64,000 nt of DNA, from NCBI RefSeq assembly GCF_019458805.1, contig NZ_JAIBOA010000010.1, forward strand, positions 124,001 to 188,000. The letters run 5' to 3'. The notes under the pieces were generated by a model, which was not told where the DNA came from, did not search any database, and was given only the letters and a program-made list of their open reading frames with translations. A program made the translations under genes and the position numbers. Of the stretch, positions 49,660-58,368 are shown in pieces. The stretch's first letter is position 1; every line of letters begins with the position of its first letter. Source of the DNA: Actinomadura parmotrematis (lineage in GTDB: Bacteria; Actinomycetota; Actinomycetes; Streptosporangiales; Streptosporangiaceae).

Positions 49660-50003
49660 CACCGAGGGCCGGTCCCGGATGGGGGCCGCGATCGCCGCCC
49701 CGCCCCGCGCGGAGGACACGGCCCGCGGCCAGGGCTCTCCGTCCGGCCCTCACCCTCGCCTCGCGCCTCCCCGTTCCGCACCGCCCCCCTCCCCTCCGCA
49801 GCGCCGTCGGCCCCGTCCCGGGGACTTCCCGAACGCGGCTCATGATTACTCAGCGTACATCTTCCTTTACGAAAATGGGAACATCCTCGTCATGTCCATG
49901 CGGTGAGGACCGGCTGCCCCCGCGCCCACCGGGGCGGGAACGCCGGCGGCCCCGCGGGCGCGGACGCCTGCGGGGCCGGACGGGAGAGCGGGGAGGGGCG
50001 GGT

Positions 50004-51665
50004 TCAGCCGCGCAGCGCGGCGGCGTCCTTGCGGAACTGCGCGTAGACGGCGAGCTCGTCGGCGATCGGCTTCAGCACCTTGGCCTCGGCGACCCGCTCG
50101 ATGCTGTCGAGCATGTGCCGCTCCATCCGCTCGCCGTGGTTGGCGGACTGCAGCGCGACCATGTTCCGGCACGCCAGGTTCGTCAGGTAGCCCATGCCGA
50201 GCGTGCACACGGCGAGGACCGCGACGTAGGGGATGAGGCCCGCGTCGCCGATCAGCCCGTTCGCGCCGTCGCCGCCGGCGCCGAACACCCCGTAGGCGAC
50301 GAGCAGCCCGATCCACAGGACGCAGAGCGCGGTGGCGAGGACGAGGAAGTACTGCCAGGTCTTGATCAGCCACCACCAGCGCGGCACCTGGTTGAACGTC
50401 GGCAGCGCGTCCTTCAGCGCCTCGCCGAGGTCCTCGGGCAGCTCGCCGGCGTGCCGGCGGGCGGCAGCGCGCACCGCCCGCGCCCACGGGGGCGGCAGCG
50501 TGCCGGTGACGGTCTCGGCGACGGCGGCGAGGGCGTTGTCGACGTCGCCCTGCTGCGCGCCGACCGGGCCGGTGAAGGCGTTGCGCAGCTCCTCGCGGAG
50601 CTCGCCGAGCCGCATCCGGCGCAGCGGGTCGCTGCGCAGCCGGTCGGCCAGGGACGCGACCGGCCAGCCGACGAAGTCGGCGGCGCGCAGCTCGTAGGCG
50701 CTCTCCATCGCCTCGGCGACGGCGGGCGCCCCGGCGGCGTCGGTCAGCTCCTCGACGAGGGCGGCGCGGGCGGGCGCGGGCACCCCGGCGGGCGGCTCGT
50801 CCGCGCCGCTCTGCCCGGCGAACCGCTCGGCCAGCCGGTCGAGGTCGGTGGTGATGCGCTGGGCGCGGGCGCGGCGCGCGGCGACGGTGTCGACGAGCAC
50901 CTCGCGGAAGCCGAGGACGCCGTCCGGGCTCGCCGCCGACGCCGTCACGATGCGCGGGTCGGCGAGGCCCTCGGCCTGGAGGAGGCGGCGCAGGTCGGCG
51001 ACGCAGTCGTCGACCTCCTCGGGCTGGAGCCGGTCCACCTGGTTCAGCACGATGAGGGTGACGCCGGCGTAGCGGGCGAACGGCACGATGTAGTCGCGGT
51101 GCAGCGCGGCGTCGGCGTACTTCTGCGGGTCGACGACCCAGACGAGCAGGTCGGCGATGGTGACGAAGCGGTCGGCCTCGGCGCGGTGCTCGGCGCGGAT
51201 CGAGTCGTGGTCGGGCAGGTCGAGCAGGACCAGGCCCTGCAGCGAGGTGTCGGAGCGGGCCGTGTCGAGCGCGCTCGCCCGCGCGTAGCGGTGCCGCTTG
51301 TCGACGTCGAGCCAGTCCAGCAGCGGCCCGGCGCCGTCCAGGCCCCACACGCAGGCGTGCGCCTTGGAGGTCATCGGGCGGCGCAGCCCGGTCGGCGACA
51401 GCTCCAGCCCGCAGATGGCGTTGAACAGCGTGGACTTGCCGCTGCCGGTGCCGCCGGCGAGGGTGACGACGGTGTGCTCGCCCGACAGCCGGAGCCGCTC
51501 CCCGGCCCGGTCGAGCAGCGCGCCCGCCTCGTCCAGCAGCCGCGGGTCGAGGCGGCCGCCGCCGAGGCGCAGCATGTCGTCGAGCGCGTCGAGGCGGCCG
51601 GTGACGTCGGCGGCCTCGGCCGCTCCTGGATCTGCCGGGGTGGCGGGCATCGCCGCAGTGGTCAT
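50004..51665 (-). CDS. Dynamin-like GTPase with two membrane helices (DynB-like)
   Basis: The protein has 553 aa, from ATG 51665, which overlaps the stop of the upstream dynamin gene (ATGA). The GTPase domain is at about 60-260: P-loop LAGGTGSGKSTLFNAICG, switch/G3 GLVLLDLPDHDS, and G4 LIVLNQVDRL (N-Q-x-D, a variant of NKxD). A helical middle follows, then two membrane helices (about 430-458, YFLVLATALCVLWIGLLVAYGV; about 478-500, YVAVLAVCTLGMGYLTNLA). In Streptomyces, paired dynamin-like proteins DynA and DynB stabilise FtsZ rings at sporulation septa. Pairing and membrane anchoring here fit that model, but the role is inferred. Confidence 0.88.
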   Translation of the reverse strand: MTTAAMPATPADPGAAEAADVTGRLDALDDMLRLGGGRLDPRLLDEAGALLDRAGERLRLSGEHTVVTLAGGTGSGKSTLFNAICGLELSPTGLRRPMTSKAHACVWGLDGAGPLLDWLDVDKRHRYARASALDTARSDTSLQGLVLLDLPDHDSIRAEHRAEADRFVTIADLLVWVVDPQKYADAALHRDYIVPFARYAGVTLIVLNQVDRLQPEEVDDCVADLRRLLQAEGLADPRIVTASAASPDGVLGFREVLVDTVAARRARAQRITTDLDRLAERFAGQSGADEPPAGVPAPARAALVEELTDAAGAPAVAEAMESAYELRAADFVGWPVASLADRLRSDPLRRMRLGELREELRNAFTGPVGAQQGDVDNALAAVAETVTGTLPPPWARAVRAAARRHAGELPEDLGEALKDALPTFNQVPRWWWLIKTWQYFLVLATALCVLWIGLLVAYGVFGAGGDGANGLIGDAGLIPYVAVLAVCTLGMGYLTNLACRNMVALQSANHGERMERHMLDSIERVAEAKVLKPIADELAVYAQFRKDAAALRG

Positions 51666-53662
51666 CGGGCGACCTCGAGGTGGTGGGCGGCCTGGCGGAG
51701 CCGGACCGGGACGGTCTCGTCGGGGATGCCGGCCGAGTCGAGCGCCTGCCCGAACCGGATGGCCTCCTCGTCGAACAGCATGCCGATGCGGCTGCGCAGG
51801 TCGGCGCGGGCCTTGGCGCCCATGCCGCGCAGCGACTCGGCGCCGAACAGCGCCCGCAGGAGGCGCTGCGGGACGGCGCTGTTGCCGCTCTCCACGCTCA
51901 CCTCCGAGGTGCCGTAGCCGAGCAGGCCGATCATGAGGACCAGCGCGAGCGCCTCGGGGTCGAAGGAGACGAGCTTGGCGACCGACCGCTTGGTGACGCC
52001 CTCGGTGCGGACGAGCTCCTGGACGTGGTCCTGCCAGGAGCTGACGGCGCGGGTGACGCGCCGCGACAGCTCCGGCGAGGCGGTGCCGAGCGCGGCGGCG
52101 GGCACCTTGGCCATCACCTGGTCGCCGACCGGGTGGGCGCGCCAGGAGGCGAGGACCTGCTCGGCGGCGTGCTCGGCCGACGACAGGATCAGCGACTCCA
52201 GGCCGGCCCGCAGCGCCGCCTTCAGCGCGCGGACCCGGCTCGGCGCGGTGCGGCGCCGGCTGGACTTGCGGGCGAACGGGGAGCGGCTGCGCCGCACGTG
52301 CAGGGCGCGCATGAGGTCGCCGGTGCCGGCGAAGTCCTGCCAGCGGGCGAGGACCTCGCCGCGCAGCAGCGAGCCGTTGCGGGTCGCCTCGTCCAGCTCG
52401 GCGAGCGCGGTGCCGTAGGACGACTCGACCAGGCGGCCGAGCTCGGCGCGCTGCTCCACCTGCGCCTCCACCTGCGCGGCGATCTCGGGGACGCGGGTGC
52501 GGAAGCTGTCCAGCACCGCCGCGAGGGTGTCCTCCACGACGATCTCGCGGTCCTCGACGTCGCCCGCGACCCCGAGGAGCCAGGCGCGGATGTCCTCGAT
52601 GCTCTCCTCGGGGAGGCGGCTGTCCTCGATGCGGGTCTCGGGGATGGTGAAGCGGCGGGTGTCGCCGACCTCGTGCTCGCCGAGCATGGCGTTGAAGTGC
52701 TCGACGACCTCGGCGCCCGCGCCCTGCGGGACGCGCGACAGCACGACGCCGATGGTGGCGCCGTTGTCGCGGGCCCTCTCCAGCATCTGCCAGACCTGCG
52801 CGTCGGCGTAGCGGGCGGCGGTGGTGACGCAGAGCCAGAGGTCGGCGGCCGCCATCAGCTTGGTCGCGAACTCGTAGTGGTCCTCGAAGACCGAGTCGAA
52901 GTCGGGGCTGTCGAGCAGCGCGAGGCCGGGCGGCAGGGTGTCGCTGGCGATGACGACGAGCTGGTCGCCGGCGATGGCGTCCGGCGCCGGGCCCCGCACG
53001 CGGCCCATGCCCGGCAGCATCGGGCCCTCCATGAACCAGTCGGTGTGGTCGGGGTGGCAGACCAGGATGGGGCTGGAGGTGGTCGGGCGGAGCACGCCGG
53101 TGGCGCTGACGCGCGACCCCACCAGGGTGTTGACCAGGGTGGACTTGCCGGCGCCGGTGGAGCCGCCGAGGACGACCAGCAGGGGGGTGCCGGCGGCCTG
53201 GACGCGGGGCAGCACGTAGTCGTCGAGCTGGTTGTGGAGTTCGAGGCGGGCCTCGCGGGCCGCCTCGACGCCGGGGATGTCGAGGACGAGGTCGACGGCG
53301 TCGAGGCTGTCGCGCAGCAGGTCGAGGGCGCGCGTCAGCTCGCCGCGCCGCACCGGGGCGGCGGGCTCCGCTTCGGGCTCGGCGTCGGGCTCCGGCTCGG
53401 CGTCGGGCTCGGGTTCCGGGTCGACGTCCGCAGGGGTGTCCTCGGGGGCGTCCGCGGGCTCGTCGGGAGCCTCGGCCGGGCCCTCGGCCGGGCCCTTGCC
53501 GGAGTCCTTGCCCTTGGCACGCCGGGAGCGCCGCGTGGACGCGCCGCGGTGCTTGGCGCCCGCCACGCGGCGGTCGCCCTCGGCGGGCACGTCGGGGGCG
53601 GCGGGGCCGTCCTGCCCCGTCTCCTCGTCGTGAACCGCGCTCTGCTCTGCCGGGGGTGTCAC
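51662..53662 (-). CDS. Dynamin-like GTPase with acidic Pro-rich head (DynA-like)
   Basis: The protein has 666 aa, from GTG 53662, which overlaps the cobA stop (GTGA). The first 110 residues are disordered: a basic patch (RRSRRAKGKDSGKG), then Asp/Glu/Pro repeats (DPEPEPDAEPEPDAEPEAEP). The GTPase domain follows: P-loop VVLGGSTGAGKSTLVNTLVG, G3 LALLDSPDFDSVFEDHYE, and G4-like GVVLSRVPQG, where the NKxD motif is replaced. The C-terminal half is helical with one moderately hydrophobic segment (ALALVLMIGLLGYG). Loss of the G4 motif suggests relaxed nucleotide specificity or an assembly role. It forms an operon with the next dynamin gene. Confidence 0.87.
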   Translation of the reverse strand: MTPPAEQSAVHDEETGQDGPAAPDVPAEGDRRVAGAKHRGASTRRSRRAKGKDSGKGPAEGPAEAPDEPADAPEDTPADVDPEPEPDAEPEPDAEPEAEPAAPVRRGELTRALDLLRDSLDAVDLVLDIPGVEAAREARLELHNQLDDYVLPRVQAAGTPLLVVLGGSTGAGKSTLVNTLVGSRVSATGVLRPTTSSPILVCHPDHTDWFMEGPMLPGMGRVRGPAPDAIAGDQLVVIASDTLPPGLALLDSPDFDSVFEDHYEFATKLMAAADLWLCVTTAARYADAQVWQMLERARDNGATIGVVLSRVPQGAGAEVVEHFNAMLGEHEVGDTRRFTIPETRIEDSRLPEESIEDIRAWLLGVAGDVEDREIVVEDTLAAVLDSFRTRVPEIAAQVEAQVEQRAELGRLVESSYGTALAELDEATRNGSLLRGEVLARWQDFAGTGDLMRALHVRRSRSPFARKSSRRRTAPSRVRALKAALRAGLESLILSSAEHAAEQVLASWRAHPVGDQVMAKVPAAALGTASPELSRRVTRAVSSWQDHVQELVRTEGVTKRSVAKLVSFDPEALALVLMIGLLGYGTSEVSVESGNSAVPQRLLRALFGAESLRGMGAKARADLRSRIGMLFDEEAIRFGQALDSAGIPDETVPVRLRQAAHHLEVAR

Positions 53663-54897
53663 GGATCCCGTCCCAAGTCCGCTCGAAGAGTGTCGATCTC
53701 GCGTGCCACCGCGACCACGTCGCCGACGACCACGATGGCCGGCGGCCGCACGCCGGCTTCGGCCATCGCGGCGGCGACGGTGCCGAGCGTGGCGGTCAGC
53801 GTGCGCTGGCCGGGCAGCGTACCGTTCTGGATCACGGCCACGGGGGTGCCGGCGGCCCGCCCGTGCCCGACGAGCGCGTCGGCGATCAGGGCCATCCGCT
53901 CGACCGACATCAGCAGCACCAGGGTGCCCTGCGAGGCCGCGAGGGCGGCCCAGTCGACGGTCGACTCGGGGTGGCCGGGCGGCACGTGCGCCGACACGAC
54001 ATGGAACTCCTGGGAGACGCCGCGGTGCGTCACCGGGACGCCCGCGGCGCCCGGCACCGCGACGGCGCTGGTGATGCCCGGGACGACCGTCACCGGGATC
54101 CCATGCCGGGCGCAGTGCAGCGCCTCCTCGCCGCCGCGGCCGAAGACGAACGGGTCGCCGCCCTTCAGCCGCACGACGAACCTGCCCTGCCGGGCGTGCT
54201 CGACCAGGTGGTCGTTGATGCGGTCCTGGGCGACCGTGCGCCCGTAGGGGATCTTGGCGGCGTCGATGACCTCGACGTCGGCGGCCAGCTCGTCCAGCAG
54301 CTCGCGGGGGGCGAGGCGGTCGGCGACGACCACGTCGGCCTGGGCGAGGAGCTGGCGGCCGCGCACGGTGATCAGCCCGGGGTCGCCGGGGCCGCCGCCG
54401 ACGAGCGCGACGCCGACCGGCTTGCGGCGCGAGTGCCGCGACTCCAGGGCGCCGTCGCGCAGGCCGTCCACGACGGCGTCGCGGAGGCCGGCGGCGCGGC
54501 GCGGGTCGCCGTTGGCGAGGACGCCGACGGTGGTCTCCCCCACCTGGCCGCTCGCCGGCGTCCAGCCGGGCGAGGCGTCGGCGTCGTCGGCGCGCACCGA
54601 CCAGACGTGCAGCTCCTCGGCCTCGGCGACGACGGCGGCGTTGACCTTGCCGTCGTCGGTGACCGCCTGGACGAGCCACGCGCCCGCGCAGTCGCCCGCC
54701 GCGAAGGGGCGGCGGTGCCACTCGACCCGGCCGTCCGCGATGAGGTCCTCCAGCGAGGGCGTCACCTCGGGCGAGACGAGCACGACCCGGGCGCCCGCCG
54801 CGAGGAGGGCGGGGACGCGGCGCTGGGCGACCCGGCCGCCGCCCACGACGAGGACGCGGCGGCCGCCGAGTCGCAGGCCAAGGAGGTACGGGGGCAC
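53659..54897 (-). CDS. cobA: Uroporphyrinogen-III C-methyltransferase with precorrin-2 dehydrogenase-like N-domain
   Basis: The protein has 412 aa, from a GTG. Residues about 1-150 are a CysG-N/Met8-like NAD domain (RVLVVGGGRVAQRRVPALLA; WLVQAVTDDGKVNAAV). Residues about 160-405 are the tetrapyrrole methylase: VGVALVGGGPGDPGLITVRG, DVVVADRLAPRELL, RLKGGDPFVFGRGGEE and VPGITSAVAVPGAAGVPVTH. It makes precorrin-2 and perhaps sirohydrochlorin, feeding cobalamin and siroheme. It is separated from cobT by 154 nt and may start its own transcript with the two dynamin genes, an unusual partnership. Confidence 0.94.
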   Translation of the reverse strand: MPPYLLGLRLGGRRVLVVGGGRVAQRRVPALLAAGARVVLVSPEVTPSLEDLIADGRVEWHRRPFAAGDCAGAWLVQAVTDDGKVNAAVVAEAEELHVWSVRADDADASPGWTPASGQVGETTVGVLANGDPRRAAGLRDAVVDGLRDGALESRHSRRKPVGVALVGGGPGDPGLITVRGRQLLAQADVVVADRLAPRELLDELAADVEVIDAAKIPYGRTVAQDRINDHLVEHARQGRFVVRLKGGDPFVFGRGGEEALHCARHGIPVTVVPGITSAVAVPGAAGVPVTHRGVSQEFHVVSAHVPPGHPESTVDWAALAASQGTLVLLMSVERMALIADALVGHGRAAGTPVAVIQNGTLPGQRTLTATLGTVAAAMAEAGVRPPAIVVVGDVVAVAREIDTLRADLGRDP

Positions 54898-55051
54898 GTG
54901 GTTCGCTCTCTCGATCGGGCTCTCGGGGTCGTTCGCGGACGCCGGTGACGGACCGCGTCTTTGCGGATTAAAGGTACTCGGCTCGACAAGTCCTTGGTGA
55001 GACCCCCCGGCCAGTCGATAGCCGACGGTGACTCATACCGTGATCATGTCG

Positions 55052-56146
55052 TTACACCTGGGACGGTTTATCGCTCACCCCCGCGGCGTCGAAGGTGGCG
55101 ACCTCGTGCAGCACCCGGACGGCGCCCTGGACGAGCGGCAGCGCGAGCAGCGCACCGGTCCCCTCGCCGAGGCGCAGTTCCAGGTCCACCAGAGGGCGCA
55201 GCCCCAGGTGGGCGACTGTAGCGGAATGTCCGGGTTCGACCGAACGGTGGCCCGCCACGCAGGCGCCGAGGGCGTCCGGGGCGAGGGCGGCGGCGGCCAG
55301 CGCGGCCGATCCGGCGATCACGCCGTCCAGCACGACCGGGACGCGCAGCGCGGCGGCGCCGAGCACGAACCCGGCGAGCGCGGCGTGCTCCAGGCCGCCG
55401 ACGGCGGCGAGCACGGCGAGCGGGTCGGCGCCCTCGGGGGCGCCGCCGGTCAGGCCGTGCCGGGCGAGCGCCGCCTCGATCACGCCGATCTTGCGCGCGT
55501 GGGTGGCGTCGTCGATGCCGGTGCCGCGGCCGGTGACCTCGGCGGGCGGCAGGCCGGTGAAGGCGGCGACGAGCGCGGCGGACGCGGTGGTGTTGGCGAT
55601 GCCCATGTCGCCGGTGAGCAGGGCGCGGGCGCCGCCGTCCACCAGGTCGCGGGCGACGGCGATGCCGGTCTCGACGGCGGCGCGGGCCTGCTCGGGCGTC
55701 ATCGCCGGGCCCGCCGTCATGTCGGCGGTGCCGGGGGCGATCTTGCGGTCCAGCAGGCCGGGCGCATCGGCGAGGCCCTCGGGCAGGGCGGTGGCGACGC
55801 CGACGTCGACGACGGTGACGGTGGCGCCGACCTGGCGGGCGAAGGCGTTGACGACGGCGCCGCCGGCCAGGAAGTTGGCGACCATCTGCGCCGTCACCTC
55901 CTGCGGCCAGGGCGTGACGCCCCGCGCGTGCACGCCGTGGTCGGCGGCGAAGACCGCGACGGCGGCGGGCTCGGGCAGCGGCGGCGGGCACGTCCCGGCG
56001 AGCCCGGCGAGGCGCACCGACAGCTCCTCCAGCACGCCGAGGCTGCCGGGCGGCTTGGTGAGGCGGGCCTGGAGGTCGCGGGCGTCGCGCATGGCGGCCT
56101 CGTCCAGGGGCCGGATGGCGGCGAGGGTGTCCTCGATGGTGTGCAC
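55052..56146 (-). CDS. cobT: Nicotinate-nucleotide:dimethylbenzimidazole phosphoribosyltransferase
   Basis: The protein has 364 aa, from GTG 56146 after GAAAGGACG; the frame upstream is a by-product. Motifs: LTKPPGSLGVLEELSVRLAG at the N-terminus, VFAADHGVHARGVTPWPQEVT, LLTGDMGIANTTASAAL, GRGTGIDDATHARKIGVIE, VLDGVIAGSAALAA, and GHRSVEPGHSATVAHLGLRPL near the C-terminal catalytic Glu (LRLGEGTGALLALPLV). It activates the lower ligand base for nucleotide-loop assembly. It follows cobC by 29 nt. Confidence 0.95.
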   Translation of the reverse strand: MHTIEDTLAAIRPLDEAAMRDARDLQARLTKPPGSLGVLEELSVRLAGLAGTCPPPLPEPAAVAVFAADHGVHARGVTPWPQEVTAQMVANFLAGGAVVNAFARQVGATVTVVDVGVATALPEGLADAPGLLDRKIAPGTADMTAGPAMTPEQARAAVETGIAVARDLVDGGARALLTGDMGIANTTASAALVAAFTGLPPAEVTGRGTGIDDATHARKIGVIEAALARHGLTGGAPEGADPLAVLAAVGGLEHAALAGFVLGAAALRVPVVLDGVIAGSAALAAAALAPDALGACVAGHRSVEPGHSATVAHLGLRPLVDLELRLGEGTGALLALPLVQGAVRVLHEVATFDAAGVSDKPSQV

Positions 56147-56175
56147 GTCGTCCTTTCGGGGGCGGGGGGCGGGGG

Positions 56176-57222
56176 TCAGATGCCGAGGTCGGCGAGGGCG
56201 GCGAGCAGCGCGCCGTTCGCGGCGCGGTCGCGGACGGCGACGCGCAGCCAGTCGGGGCCGAGGCCGGGGAAGGTGTCGCCGCGCCGCACGGCGATGCCGC
56301 GCTGGCGGAGCAGGGCGCGGATGCCGAGCGCGTCGGGCACCCGCAGGCAGAGGAACGAGGCGCGGGCCTCGGGCACGACGTACAGGCCGCGGGCGGTGAG
56401 CTCGGCGGCGAGCCGGTCCCGCTCGGCGCCCATCCCGGCGGCCCAGGCGTCGGCCTCGGCGACGGCGGCGGGGGCGCTGCACGCCTCGATCGCGACGAGC
56501 GCGGGCGTGGACACCGCCCAGAGCGGCTGCGCCTCGGCGAGCCGGGCGACCAGCGCGGCGGGGCCGAGGACGTAGCCGGCGCGGAGCCCGGCGAGGCCCC
56601 AGGTCTTGGTGAGGCTGCGCAGCACCACGACGCCGGCGGGCAGCCGCCCGGCGAGGCTCTCGGGCTCGCCGGGCACGCAGTCCATGAACGCCTCGTCGAC
56701 CACGACGGTGCGGCCGGGGCGGGCGAGGGCGGCGACCGCCGAGGCCGGGTGCAGCACCGACGTCGGGTTCGTCGGGTTGCCGATCATGACGAGGTCGGCG
56801 GCGTCCGGCACGTCCGCCGGGTCGAGGACGAAGTCCTTGCCGAGCACGACCCGCTCCACCCGGTGCCCGGCGGCGCGCAGCGCGGCCTCGGGCTCGGTGA
56901 ACTGCGGGTGGACGACGACGGCGTGCTGCGGCTCCAGGACGCGGGCGAGCAGCACGAACGCCTCGGCGGCGCCCGCCGTCAGCAGCACCTCGCCGTCCGC
57001 GCGGCCGTGGCGGCGCGCCACCGCGAGGCGGGCGGCCGCCGGGTCGGGGTAGGCGGCGACGTCGGCGACGGCGTCGCGGAGCAGCGCGGCGAGCCAGGGC
57101 GGCGGGGTGCCGGCGCGGACGTTGACGGCGAAGTCGGCGAGGCCGGCGCCGACCTCGGTGTCGCCGTGGTGGCGCAGGTCGGGTTCGGGGACGGTCGCCC
57201 CGTGGGGCTCGGGCGGGGTCAC
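56176..57222 (-). CDS. cobC: CobC-like PLP-dependent aminotransferase-fold protein (Rv2231c family)
   Basis: The protein has 348 aa, from GTG 57222 (VTPPEPHGATVPEPD), which overlaps the cobH stop (GTGA). It has the fold type I core: LRHHGDTEVGAGLADFAVNV, VLLTAGAAEAFVLLARVL, LVMIGNPTNPTSVLHPAS, VVVDEAFMDCVPGEPESL and the PLP lysine in LRSLTKTWGLAGLRAGY. The family includes CobC/CobD, which supply the (R)-1-amino-2-propanol linker by decarboxylating threonine phosphate; the exact activity in actinobacteria is uncertain. It is co-translated with cobH. Confidence 0.9.
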   Translation of the reverse strand: MTPPEPHGATVPEPDLRHHGDTEVGAGLADFAVNVRAGTPPPWLAALLRDAVADVAAYPDPAAARLAVARRHGRADGEVLLTAGAAEAFVLLARVLEPQHAVVVHPQFTEPEAALRAAGHRVERVVLGKDFVLDPADVPDAADLVMIGNPTNPTSVLHPASAVAALARPGRTVVVDEAFMDCVPGEPESLAGRLPAGVVVLRSLTKTWGLAGLRAGYVLGPAALVARLAEAQPLWAVSTPALVAIEACSAPAAVAEADAWAAGMGAERDRLAAELTARGLYVVPEARASFLCLRVPDALGIRALLRQRGIAVRRGDTFPGLGPDWLRVAVRDRAANGALLAALADLGI

Positions 57223-57815
57223 CGGGGGCCGTCCTCGTGGTAGAGCAGCGCGTTCACGGCGGCCGCGGCGACCGCCGAGCCGCCCTTCTCCGAGACGTTG
57301 GACAGCTGCGGCAGGCCGCTGTCGCGCAGCGCCCGCTTGGCGGCGGCGGCGCCGACGAAGCCGACCGGCAGCCCGACGACGAGGGCGGGCCGCACCTTCC
57401 GGTCGATGATCTCGTGCAGGGCGGCGGGCGCGGATCCGACGACCCAGACGGCGCCCGGCCCGACCTCGGCGTAGGCGAGCCGGATCGCGGCGGCCTCCCG
57501 GCTGATGCCGGCGGCCCGCGCGAGCCGCCCGGCGGCCGGGTCGCCGAGGTGGCAGATCGCCGGCCGGGCGGTGATCCCGGCGACGACCATGCCCTCGTCG
57601 GCGACGACGGGCGCGCCCGCGCGCAGCGCCGCCAGGGCGGTCTCCAGGTCCTCCTCGCGGGTGACCAGGTCGATGGCGTACTCCAGGTCGGCGCTCACGT
57701 GGATGATCCGTTCGGTGACCGCCCGCCAGAGCGGCGGCATCGGCGCCAGGTCCACCCGGGCGCGCAGGATCTCGTAGGACCTGACCTCGATGGGATGGGG
57801 CCGGCGGACCGTCAC
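57219..57815 (-). CDS. cobH: Precorrin-8X methylmutase
   Basis: The protein has 198 aa, from GTG 57815 with GGAGG upstream; it overlaps the cobE stop. Motifs: HPIEVRSYEILRARVDL, VTERIIHVSADLEYAIDL (catalytic His in HVSAD), VVADEGMVVAGI, and VVGSAPAALHEIIDRKVRPALVVGLPVGFVGAAAAK (split). NVSEKGGSAVAAAAVNALLY closes the protein. It moves a methyl group from C11 to C12 of the ring to give hydrogenobyrinate (or the cobalt form). It is the full family length. Confidence 0.95.
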   Translation of the reverse strand: MTVRRPHPIEVRSYEILRARVDLAPMPPLWRAVTERIIHVSADLEYAIDLVTREEDLETALAALRAGAPVVADEGMVVAGITARPAICHLGDPAAGRLARAAGISREAAAIRLAYAEVGPGAVWVVGSAPAALHEIIDRKVRPALVVGLPVGFVGAAAAKRALRDSGLPQLSNVSEKGGSAVAAAAVNALLYHEDGPR

Positions 57816-58246
57816 CGGGCCTCCTCGGCTGATCGTCGGGGCGGGGGGCACCAGGGTGGCACGGGCGCGCGCAGCCGCGCGACGGCGACGGTGACGCCCC
57901 CGCCAGGCCGCTTCGGCACGACGAGGTCCCCGCCGCCCCCGAGGACGCCGGCGGCGTGCAGCGCGGCGGCCTCGGCGACGCTCGGCGTCCCGGCGTGCCC
58001 GCGGACCGTCTCCGAGGGGTTCGGGACGGGCACGGACGCCAGCGTCCCGGCCGGGTAGGCGAGGACGTCCCAGCCGCGCGCGCGGGCGGCGGCGGCGATC
58101 TCCGGGCGGTCCTCGCGGGTGGCGACCGCGCGGACGGCGGCGGGCGCGAGCGCGGCCGCACGGAGCACGGCGTCGATCAGCGCGCCGATCTCGGCGGCGC
58201 CCGCCGCGCGCCGCGCGCCGACCCCGACGACGAGGCCGCCCCGCAC
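57812..58246 (-). CDS. cobE: CobE/CbiG C-terminal-domain protein
   Basis: The protein has 144 aa. It starts at GTG 58246 (VRGGLVVGVGARRAAGAAEI). The hallmark CbiG_C motifs are present: LIDAVLRAAALAPAAVRAVAT, ASVPVPNPSETVRGHAGTPS and VAEAAALHAAGVLGGGGDLVVPKR. The N-terminal and middle CbiG domains are missing, as in aerobic-type CobE. It is needed for efficient cobalamin synthesis, but its catalytic role is not settled. The 102-bp palindromic element lies just upstream (58262-58363) and separates the gene from cobL, so the element is inside the operon transcript. Confidence 0.88.
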   Translation of the reverse strand: MRGGLVVGVGARRAAGAAEIGALIDAVLRAAALAPAAVRAVATREDRPEIAAAARARGWDVLAYPAGTLASVPVPNPSETVRGHAGTPSVAEAAALHAAGVLGGGGDLVVPKRPGGGVTVAVARLRAPVPPWCPPPRRSAEEAR

Positions 58247-58261
58247 GGATCCCGCCGGCCC

Positions 58262-58363
58262 TGACCACCCGGTCGCCGTCCGTTGAGATGCGGCGTGTCG
58301 GCCGTCTTCGATCTCCGTGGAGGCCAACACGCCGCATCTCAACGTGGTCCGGGCACGGTCGCC
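58262..58363. repeat. 102-bp palindromic element, copy 6, inside the cobalamin operon
   Basis: The core is 58282-58343 (62 bp). The arms are GTTGAGATGCGGCGTG and CACGCCGCATCTCAAC. The centre (GTCTTCGATCTCCGTGGAGG) is the least symmetric of the six, and one arm base differs (GTGTCGG). The outer flank is TGACCACCCGGTCGC. It occupies most of the cobL-cobE gap. Confidence 0.9.
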
Positions 58364-58368
58364 GATCC

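Larger units (their letters stand above)
49406..50003. other. 600-bp region with hairpins and a 7-codon ORF
   Basis: It holds the divergent upstream region of the GGDEF gene, an inverted repeat at 49458-49475, a terminator-like hairpin (49522-49545), a micro-ORF (49572-49595) and a nested hairpin (49617-49659). An AT-richer segment at 49841-49908 carries TGATTACTCAGC, similar to the 12-mer seen at 11921 and 28118. All following genes to the right are on the minus strand, so a plus-strand transcript here would be short. I see no protein gene of normal size. Confidence 0.6.

Noticed and set aside
54898..55051. Cobalamin riboswitch
   Set aside because: I looked for the B12 box in the cobT-cobA gap and other gaps of the operon and found none; the operon start lies outside the window.
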